DNA from: Verrucomicrobiota bacterium
Lineage (GTDB): Bacteria; Verrucomicrobiota; Verrucomicrobiia; Limisphaerales; JAHEOI01
Reading direction: 5' to 3'
Length of the DNA stretch: 18,748 bases
Assembly: GCA_018610125.1 (NCBI GenBank)
Contig: JAHEOI010000345.1
Coordinates: forward strand, 1 to 18,748
A model generated the notes under the pieces. That model searched no databases, had not been told where the DNA came from, and saw only the letters and a program-made list of their open reading frames with translations. Made by a program: the position numbers and the translations under genes. Below, in pieces: positions 12,173-18,748 of this stretch (position 1 is its first letter; every line of letters starts with the position of its first letter).

Positions 12173-15100
12173 ATGGTCAGGATGAAGAAGAGCACAACCC
12201 AAAGGCCACGAAAGCCGCTTGGCCATGCCTGGCCCGGCATGGCTCGGTTGGCGATGGGTGTTTTAGGTGTCGCCGGAGTTATTGTAACCGCCAAGGGTGA
12301 GAAGTATGACGTCGACGCGCTGCCCGACATGGCGAAAGGCTTTAACATCAACATTGTCGTGAGGGAGCCGCAAGTGATCCATCCGGCGGCATTGGCCTTT
12401 GATGACGAGGGCCGGCTGTTTGTCGGTGGCGGACCGCAATTTCGGGATCCGAGCCCGGATACCCCACCGGATAGCATTAAGATCGTTGTCGATCGTAATC
12501 GGGATGGCGAGGCCGAAAAGGTTAAGACGTTTGCCACCGGCTTTAACTCGATCCAGGCATTGGCATGGAAGGGGAACGATCTCTGGGTGGCCAATGCGCC
12601 CGATGTGACGGTCGTCCGAGACACCGATGGCGATGATAAGGCCGATGAATATGTCCGCGTTTTCAAGGGCCTCGGCCATCTTCGGCATGGCCTCCATGGC
12701 TTCAATTGGGGCCCGGATGGCCGACTTTATATGTCTCAGGGCAATAGCCAGGCTCAAGAGAATGCGCCAATGGCCTTTCGCGAGCTGATGCATATCGACT
12801 CCGACCTCCCGGACAATCAACCGATCAACAAGGTCTATTCGCCCGAAGAGTATGAGCATACCTACATCGGCGAGTGGCCTTCAGCCGAGGGAGGCACCTT
12901 GCGCTGCGGACCGAAAGGGAAAAACCTGGAGATCTTCTCGCGTGGCAATCGAAATCCTTGGGATATGGCCTTCGATTCCGGATTCAATTGGCTGGCGACC
13001 GATAACGACCCCGGCCCAAACCATGACCGGATCTTCATGCCGTTCCTCGGGGCCCATTTTGGATTTCACCATCCCTGGAGCTTTAGCTGGACGGGCAAGG
13101 ATAATCCCCCGACGGTGCCAATCTCCGGTCTGTTTCCACCGGCAAGCGGATCCGGCGTCGGTGTGGTCTATTATCGATCCGACCAATTCCCCAAATCGTA
13201 CCGAGATGTCTTTTTGATCGGGGATTGGACAAACAACCGGGTCTACGTTTACCGGCCGCGTTGGGATGGCGCCTTGATTCAACAAAAGGGCAAGATGGAG
13301 CTGCTGGCCGATGGCGGTGCGACCCGTGCCGGTGATTTGGGTTTCGAGGGCGGCGAGGGACGCTCGATCTTCCGCCCGACCGATCTCGCTGTAGCCCCCA
13401 GCGGGGCGGTTTACGTAGCGGGTTGGGGACCGCAATACGGGTCGATTCACGCCCCTTACGGGAGCGGAGACGCGGAAGCCGAGCGCAATTATGGACGGGT
13501 GTTTCGGATTTGGCATGGAAAGAAGCCGCTTCAAGGCGGGAGTGAACGGGATTCGGCAAAGCGTGATCAGGCACGAGGTGAGTGGTCATTTGAGGAGTTG
13601 TTGGTTGATCTTGATTCTTCCGTTCATGCGTGGCGGGTCAATGCGCAGGACGAGCTGGTCCGCCGCGGAAGCAAGGTCGCCGACGATCTGATTGCTGCGT
13701 TGCAAGGAGAGTCGCTCTCCAAGCACCAAGAGACATGGGCCGTTTGGGCGTTGGGCCGTATCGGGGGAGAGAGTGATTCTTTCAAAGCGTGGGCCGAAGG
13801 CAAGAAAGGGGCCGGGTTGAATCTTCGGATCCAGGCCCTGCGGATCCTTGGAGACCAATTGAAGAAAGGCGGTCGGGTGGTCGCGGAGCAATTGGAAGCA
13901 AAGCAGCCGCGAATCCGGTTTGCCGCATCACAGGCATTGCGCGAAATGGGCGCAACCGGCCGTACCGATGCGATTATCAATGCGGCAGCCCAAGAAACGG
14001 ATCGGATCTGCTATTACAGTCAGTGGCAGGCATTGCGCCACTTGTTAGCCACGCCCGAGCTTAAGGAGCTGTTGGCCGAGGGCAAGCCTCGGGCTCGCCG
14101 GGCGGCGCTTGTGGCGTTGTTGCAGGATGACAAGCTCTCGACCGAAACAGTGGCCTCGCTAAGCTTCGAGGCGGAGGAGGAAGTGGCCTCGCTCGCGAGG
14201 CTTTGGCTCGAGAAGGTCGGGGCGGCGCAACCTCAAAAGGTGAGGGTGGAGCCGAGCCAGACAAATTTCCGCGAACCGATCACGGTTACCTTGGGCACGC
14301 CCGTGGACGAGGTTGAAGAGCTGGGCATCCGTTACACACTGGATGGCTCTCAACCGACGGACGCGTCACGGCGTTACAAGAAGCCGCTTAAGATAAAGCA
14401 GGACAAAACGTTAAAGGCGGCGCTATTCCGGCAAGGAGAGCGGATCGGGCCGGTTCGGACAGTACGTTACCACCGGATTACCGACAGCGAATGGCGCACA
14501 CAGCTTTTTGTGCGCAACCTGGAGGCCGGCAGCGACCTGGCTTATCGCATCGTCTCACAAGGTCTCAGGAAGGGGGCTGAGCTCTTTACCGATCGTGATT
14601 ACACCTACCAGGCAGTCCCGCAAAAAGTTCGGGGCGCTTCTTACGTGCAAACGGCAAACGATGATAGCGGGGTCACAGGCTCGGATTTCCTGAGCTTCGA
14701 GGTGAATGTCCCCGTCAAGGTCTATCTCCTTTATGATTCGCGTTCGGACAATCTCCCAAGTTGGGCCCGCGATGCCGGCTTCACCAAGACCGGAGACACG
14801 GTGGAGACGACAGATGTTGATTTCGATGTTTTCAGTGCTGAATTTCCGGCAGGCCGAGTCACTCTGGGAGGCAATGGCGAGGGGGCCCCATCGATGTACC
14901 AGGTGGCTCTGATCAAGGCCACCGGGAGCAGTAAGCAAACGACGATTGCCGCGGCGATGAGTGCTGTCGATCAAGGCAACCCGCAGAGAGGCCGAAAGCT
15001 CTTCTTCAAACAGAATAATTGCTCGGCCTGCCATCAAATCAAGGGGCAGGGCAATGCTGTCGGGCCGGAGCTGTCCGATATCGGGGCCCGCGTGCAGGCC

Positions 15101-15409
15101 CATTACATTGTCGAATCGATCCTGAAGCCGAACGCCTACATCACCGAGGGCTACCAGGCGGCCACAGTGCAGCTTAAGGGGGGTGCTCAAGTCTTCGGCC
15201 TCATTCGAGAGGAAACCTCCAAGGTAATGACCGTCTACCGGATTGACGGTAGCGCGGTGACGCTTCAAAAAGAGAATGTCGTTGGCACGACCGAGCTGGA
15301 TCGCTCGCTGATGCCTCCAAGCTACTCATTGATGCTGAGCCCTCAGGACGTTGCGGATGTGACCGCCTATTTGCTGAAGCAAAAGAGCACAGCCGCAGCC
15401 GGCAAATAG
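12173..15409 (+). CDS. PVC-type dehydrogenase with HEAT-like repeats, beta-sandwich modules and C-terminal heme c domain
   Basis: This is a 1078-residue exported protein. A signal peptide or anchor lies within residues 1-42. Residues ~50-445 form the 'membrane-bound dehydrogenase' propeller of Planctomycetes/Verrucomicrobia, with Asp-rich loops such as DTDGDDKADEY and DRNRDGEAEKV that look calcium-binding. Residues ~470-690 are helical HEAT-like repeats. Residues ~690-766 resemble a chitobiase/FN3-type module (YTLDGSQPTDASRRY). Residues ~820-905 are a beta-sandwich (VKVYLLYDSRSDNLPSWARDA). The C-terminus (~938-1076) is the Pirellula/Verrucomicrobium heme-binding domain, with CSACH at Cys950, Cys953 and His954. 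The layout suggests periplasmic oxidation of a sugar or polyol, with electrons passed to heme c; the substrate is unknown. The ATG at 12173 lacks a clear ribosome binding site, and ATG 12182 is equally possible. The gene lies between thuA and a paralogous dehydrogenase. Confidence 0.92.
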   Translation: MVRMKKSTTQRPRKPLGHAWPGMARLAMGVLGVAGVIVTAKGEKYDVDALPDMAKGFNINIVVREPQVIHPAALAFDDEGRLFVGGGPQFRDPSPDTPPDSIKIVVDRNRDGEAEKVKTFATGFNSIQALAWKGNDLWVANAPDVTVVRDTDGDDKADEYVRVFKGLGHLRHGLHGFNWGPDGRLYMSQGNSQAQENAPMAFRELMHIDSDLPDNQPINKVYSPEEYEHTYIGEWPSAEGGTLRCGPKGKNLEIFSRGNRNPWDMAFDSGFNWLATDNDPGPNHDRIFMPFLGAHFGFHHPWSFSWTGKDNPPTVPISGLFPPASGSGVGVVYYRSDQFPKSYRDVFLIGDWTNNRVYVYRPRWDGALIQQKGKMELLADGGATRAGDLGFEGGEGRSIFRPTDLAVAPSGAVYVAGWGPQYGSIHAPYGSGDAEAERNYGRVFRIWHGKKPLQGGSERDSAKRDQARGEWSFEELLVDLDSSVHAWRVNAQDELVRRGSKVADDLIAALQGESLSKHQETWAVWALGRIGGESDSFKAWAEGKKGAGLNLRIQALRILGDQLKKGGRVVAEQLEAKQPRIRFAASQALREMGATGRTDAIINAAAQETDRICYYSQWQALRHLLATPELKELLAEGKPRARRAALVALLQDDKLSTETVASLSFEAEEEVASLARLWLEKVGAAQPQKVRVEPSQTNFREPITVTLGTPVDEVEELGIRYTLDGSQPTDASRRYKKPLKIKQDKTLKAALFRQGERIGPVRTVRYHRITDSEWRTQLFVRNLEAGSDLAYRIVSQGLRKGAELFTDRDYTYQAVPQKVRGASYVQTANDDSGVTGSDFLSFEVNVPVKVYLLYDSRSDNLPSWARDAGFTKTGDTVETTDVDFDVFSAEFPAGRVTLGGNGEGAPSMYQVALIKATGSSKQTTIAAAMSAVDQGNPQRGRKLFFKQNNCSACHQIKGQGNAVGPELSDIGARVQAHYIVESILKPNAYITEGYQAATVQLKGGAQVFGLIREETSKVMTVYRIDGSAVTLQKENVVGTTELDRSLMPPSYSLMLSPQDVADVTAYLLKQKSTAAAGK

Positions 15410-15578
15410 CGTATCGATTTGTTTCCAGCGGACAATCCGAATCGGACCGAGATTGCGTATTGGAGAAACGGAACGTGGCTAGAGCATCCTGCTCGAAAGG
15501 AGACAAGAGCTGGAAGCTCCTGCCACTTTATCCAACGGTATAAGTTTCTGGAGAGACCCTTAGTCAAGTTACAAGCCA

Positions 15579-17741
15579 ATGAAGTCGATCTACAATCACA
15601 CTGTCGTTAATAGCCTTCGTCTGTTTTTTATCATTGCAATAGCGTGGGGCATGGCCGTTACGAGCGGGCTCGCCGGGCCGGAAATCAATCCAGATCCGTC
15701 CCCGGAGTTTCAATCCCCACAAGAGACGATAGAATCATTCAAACTGCCCGATGGCTACCGAGCCGAGCTGGTTGCGAGTGAGCCACTGATACGGGAACCG
15801 GCAATGGCGGCTTGGGATGCAAATGGGCGTTTGTATGTGGCCGAGATGCAGACCTACGTCCAGAACGTCGATGGCGATGGGACACGGGAGCCGAAAAGCC
15901 GGATTGTTCGATTGACCGACACCGATGGCGACGGGCAAATGGATGAAAGCTCGGTCTTTGTTGATAATCTGGTGCTGCCTCGATTGATCTTGCCTTTGGA
16001 TGAGAGAATTCTCGTCGGTGTGACCTATCAAAGTAAGCTTTGGACATACCGAGATACGACCGGAGACGGGAGGGCCGACGAAAAGGCGTTGGTCTACGAC
16101 GGACCGGGTATTGATAGCGGCGGAAATCTGGAGCATCAGGAAGGGGGCCTGCTATGGGGACTCGACAACTGGATCTACACCAGCATGGGAGGACGACGTT
16201 TCCGTTTCACTCATGGTGCCATGGAGACGGAGAAGATTTTCAGCCATTTCGCTCAATGGGGGATAACTCAGGATGACCTCGGACGGATGTATTTCTCCAG
16301 TGCAGGACGAGAGGTGCCTGCCTTTTGCTTTCAATGGCCGCCGGCTTATGGGGAGCTGAATCTGTCCGGGCAACTGGCGGAAGGCTTTCAGGAACCGTGG
16401 CCGATTATCGCGACACCGGATGTCCAAGGGGGACCCGGACGGCTGCGCTCTGATAACACCTTGAACCATTTCACCGGTGCGTGCGGGCAATCCGTTTTCC
16501 GTGGGCATCGCTTGCCTTCGGACCTTTATGGGGATGTGTTCATTCCTGAACCGGTGGGTCGGTTGATCCGGCGGGCTGAAGTGCGAACCGAGGGCGGTAA
16601 GCGCGTGTTGCACAATGCCTACGACGAAAAGGAATTCCTGGCCTCCAGCGATATGAACTTCAGACCGGTTTGGACGGCGACCGGTCCCGATGGTTGTTTC
16701 TATGTCGTCGATATGTATCGCGGAATCATTCAAGAGAGCAACTGGGTGGGTAAGGGCTCCTATCTCCGAAAGGAAGTGCTTAAGCTGGGGCTCCAAAAGA
16801 ATATCGGTCGCGGCCGCATCTACCGCATTGTCCACGAATCGTATGAGCCGGGCGCTAAGCCCAATATGCTGAATGAGACGCCGGAAGAGCTTGTCGCACA
16901 CCTTTCACATCCGAATGGATGGTGGCGACAGACCGCTCAAAAGTTGCTTATCCTTCGTGGTGATCGGTCGGTTGTTCCGAAGCTCAAGTCCCTGGCCCGT
17001 AATGGGGAATCGGCCCTCGGACGAATGCATGCCCTTTGGACACTGGAGGGGATGGGTGTGATCAACCGGGAACTGTTGATCGAGGCCTATGATGACCCGG
17101 ATTATCGGGTCAGGGTAGCGGCGATTCGTATCAGCGAAGCACTGCTCAAACGCGGCGACGATGCCCTGCTTGAGAAGCTGGCACCGATGGCGACCGATCC
17201 GAGCGGCGAAGTCGCGCTCCAATTGGTGCTGTCACTCCGATACAACGACAGCGACAAAGCCGAGCGGCTGATGCGAAAGGCCCTCGACAATCGACCGGAG
17301 CATGAGCGGATGCAGCATGCTGTCAAGCGTAGCTCGAATTATTCTCCTGAGGCGACCGACAAGACGCTTACCAGCCGTGGAGAGGAAATTTATAGGAGCC
17401 TTTGTGCCCATTGCCATGGTGAAAATGGCCGTGGGAAGGTGACGGGCGGTCAGCAATTGGCCCCCAAGCTCGACGGGTCTCCCCGTGTGAACGGCGAGAA
17501 ATCGATACCGATCAAGGTCCTCCTTCATGGATTGGCAGGCCCGGTGAACGGGAAGAAATATGCCGCCGGTGTCATGATGCCACTGCGCCAGAATACGGAT
17601 AAATGGATTGCGGACGTCCTCACGTATGTGCGGCAGGCATGGGGCAATGACAGCTCCGCCGTTCAACCGGAGGAGGTCGCCAAGGTCCGCGAGGCGACCA
17701 AGGGACGTGATCGCTATTGGACGATTGAAGAACTGGAATGA
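15579..17741 (+). CDS. PVC-type dehydrogenase with HEAT-like repeats and C-terminal cytochrome c domain
   Basis: This is a 720-residue exported protein. A signal peptide covers residues 1-32 (MKSIYNHTVVNSLRLFFIIA, cleavage after GLA). Residues ~50-430 are the PVC dehydrogenase propeller (FKLPDGYRAELVASEPLI, WDANGRLYVAEMQTY) with calcium-type loops DTDGDGQMDES and DTTGDGRADEK. Residues ~445-580 are HEAT-like helical repeats. Residues ~600-690 form a class I cytochrome c with CAHCH (Cys609, Cys612, His613); one of the Met residues in GVMMPL is the probable second heme ligand. It differs from the upstream paralogue by lacking the two beta-sandwich modules and by its heme domain type. The spacer before it is 169 bp and no Shine-Dalgarno sequence is clear. 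It ends 6 bp from the stop of the convergent P450 gene. Substrate unknown. Confidence 0.92.
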   Translation: MKSIYNHTVVNSLRLFFIIAIAWGMAVTSGLAGPEINPDPSPEFQSPQETIESFKLPDGYRAELVASEPLIREPAMAAWDANGRLYVAEMQTYVQNVDGDGTREPKSRIVRLTDTDGDGQMDESSVFVDNLVLPRLILPLDERILVGVTYQSKLWTYRDTTGDGRADEKALVYDGPGIDSGGNLEHQEGGLLWGLDNWIYTSMGGRRFRFTHGAMETEKIFSHFAQWGITQDDLGRMYFSSAGREVPAFCFQWPPAYGELNLSGQLAEGFQEPWPIIATPDVQGGPGRLRSDNTLNHFTGACGQSVFRGHRLPSDLYGDVFIPEPVGRLIRRAEVRTEGGKRVLHNAYDEKEFLASSDMNFRPVWTATGPDGCFYVVDMYRGIIQESNWVGKGSYLRKEVLKLGLQKNIGRGRIYRIVHESYEPGAKPNMLNETPEELVAHLSHPNGWWRQTAQKLLILRGDRSVVPKLKSLARNGESALGRMHALWTLEGMGVINRELLIEAYDDPDYRVRVAAIRISEALLKRGDDALLEKLAPMATDPSGEVALQLVLSLRYNDSDKAERLMRKALDNRPEHERMQHAVKRSSNYSPEATDKTLTSRGEEIYRSLCAHCHGENGRGKVTGGQQLAPKLDGSPRVNGEKSIPIKVLLHGLAGPVNGKKYAAGVMMPLRQNTDKWIADVLTYVRQAWGNDSSAVQPEEVAKVREATKGRDRYWTIEELE

Positions 17742-17747
17742 GAGAAA

Positions 17748-18748
17748 TCAAAGGGAGATGGTTAGCCCCTCTTCGTTTTGAGTGGATGGCGCCACTTGGT
17801 CCTTGCGTCGGCGCAGACGTATCGGCAATCCGTGGCGAGGACGGAGCGTAAACAGAGGTTCCGGCTCAACCGGAGGATCCGGGATCGGTTCCGGTGTCCA
17901 TTCTCGGGTCAGGATGGCAAGCGAGATTAAGGCCTCTGCCCAGGCAAACGGCTCCCCGATGCAGATCCGAGGGCCACCTCCAAAGGGAAAAAACGCGAAG
18001 GAGGGGAGTGAGCGCTGGAAATTTTCGGTCCAACGATCGGGATCGAACTCATTCGGGCGTGCATAGTATTTCGGATTTCGGTGGACCACCCATTGGCTCG
18101 TCCAGATCTGGGTTTGCCGGGGGATATGGTAGCCGCCTAGCTCGATATCGTTTATGGGTTGCCTTTCGACGAAAAAGGCCGGGGGATAAAGGCGCAATGC
18201 TTCGGTGAAGACCTGACGAGTGAACTGGAGCTGCGAGAGATCATTGTAGGTTGGCTGCCGGTCTCCGATCACGGAATCGACTTCGAGGCGAACCCGCTCA
18301 AGCGCATTAGGATAACGGCTCAACAAATGCCATGTCCAAGTCAGTCCCTCCGCGGTCGTCTCGTGACCCGCCGTCAGGAGGGTTATCATTTCGCTGCGCA
18401 ACTGTTCCTCGGTCATGGAACCCTCCGCGTCGTGCGCTTGCAAGAGGCGGGTCAGGACATCATTCCGGTCGACCCGGGTTGTTCTGCGTTGCTCGATCAA
18501 GCGATAGACAGTTCGGTCAAGCCGGGCCTTGGCGTCCCAAAATCTTCGGTTTGCGGGCAACGGGAGACGGAGAAGCTGATTGGCAAAGGGAAGTGTGAAG
18601 CGAGGGAACAAGTCTAATGTCGCTTTCAATGCGGAACCGATCTCGCGTGCTTCGTCCAGCACATCACCTCCAAAGAAGGCCTCTCCGGCAATGCCAAGCA
18701 TCAAGCGGCGCATTTCTTCAGCCATGTCGACTTCGTGGGCCTCTGTCC
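17748..18748 (-). CDS. Cytochrome P450 (C-terminal part; runs off right edge)
   Basis: The frame is open from the right edge (reading ...TEAHEVDMAEEM) to the TGA at 17748, about 332 residues, so roughly the first quarter of a typical 450-residue P450 is missing. The I-helix oxygen-activation motif is AGHETT. The K-helix ExxR motif is EALR in FTEALRLYPP. The heme-binding loop is FPFGGGPRICIGEPFAWAE with the axial Cys. These are all intact, so the enzyme should be an active monooxygenase. The class resembles soluble bacterial P450s of the CYP102/CYP110 type; I see no fused reductase at the C-terminus, which ends in a short polar tail. Redox partner and substrate cannot be told. It is convergent with the second PVC dehydrogenase. 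Confidence 0.95.
   Translation of the reverse strand, partial: TEAHEVDMAEEMRRLMLGIAGEAFFGGDVLDEAREIGSALKATLDLFPRFTLPFANQLLRLPLPANRRFWDAKARLDRTVYRLIEQRRTTRVDRNDVLTRLLQAHDAEGSMTEEQLRSEMITLLTAGHETTAEGLTWTWHLLSRYPNALERVRLEVDSVIGDRQPTYNDLSQLQFTRQVFTEALRLYPPAFFVERQPINDIELGGYHIPRQTQIWTSQWVVHRNPKYYARPNEFDPDRWTENFQRSLPSFAFFPFGGGPRICIGEPFAWAEALISLAILTREWTPEPIPDPPVEPEPLFTLRPRHGLPIRLRRRKDQVAPSTQNEEGLTISL

Noticed and set aside
14555..15268. 237-codon minus-strand ORF inside the first PVC dehydrogenase
   Set aside because: It overlaps the heme-binding domain coding sequence on the other strand and has no recognisable motif.

Overview
The window most likely comes from a member of the Verrucomicrobiota, or at least the PVC superphylum. 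The main evidence is two very large exported dehydrogenase/heme c proteins of the 'Pirellula/Verrucomicrobium' type next to an exported ThuA. GC-rich coding sequence, a stand-alone nuoA and an atypical orphan LuxR-type response regulator fit this. I would not name a genus from sequence alone.

The left two thirds (1-11144) read almost entirely on the minus strand. From the left edge they hold the first 132 residues of a phosphohexomutase, nuoA (GTG start), xylulokinase, an orphan response regulator whose phospho-acceptor Asp is Glu, a 363-bp region without a gene, hisS and an HU/IHF-type protein with a basic tail. Then comes a compact three-gene operon: a threonine-synthase-like PLP enzyme, a ubiquitin-like sulfur-carrier protein (MoaD/ThiS/CysO type) and a NIL-domain protein. 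After it lie gcvH, gcvT, a ParA/Soj ATPase and the 3' remnant of a beta-propeller/di-heme peroxidase gene. The right third (11211-17741) is a plus-strand cluster, thuA and two PVC dehydrogenase/cytochromes. It meets a cytochrome P450 gene (minus strand, running off the right edge) with only 6 bp between the stop codons.

The main discovery candidate is the 5543-7786 operon. Its 5' leader is a recognisable SAM-I (S-box) riboswitch with a complete attenuation layout: aptamer P1-P4, a 9-bp antiterminator, and an 11-bp terminator followed by six U. Threonine synthase is not a usual SAM-repressed gene. Here it is packed with a sulfur-carrier protein ending in Gly-Gly-Thr-Arg and with a NIL domain, the module that binds methionine in MetN. 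The simplest hypothesis is that the operon makes homocysteine, with the ThrC-like enzyme using O-phosphohomoserine and a protein thiocarboxylate as sulfur donor. This would resemble CysM-CysO for cysteine. The neighbouring gcvT-gcvH could supply one-carbon units for methionine, but they form a separate transcription unit.

Other points: a 35-nt dispersed REP-like repeat occurs at 2571-2605 (minus) and 10521-10555 (plus) with 30/35 identity; three tandem 13-bp repeats lie upstream of gcvT; and several genes (nuoA, parA, xylB, the response regulator) stand without their usual partners. I saw no tRNA, rRNA, CRISPR array, insertion sequence or phage gene.
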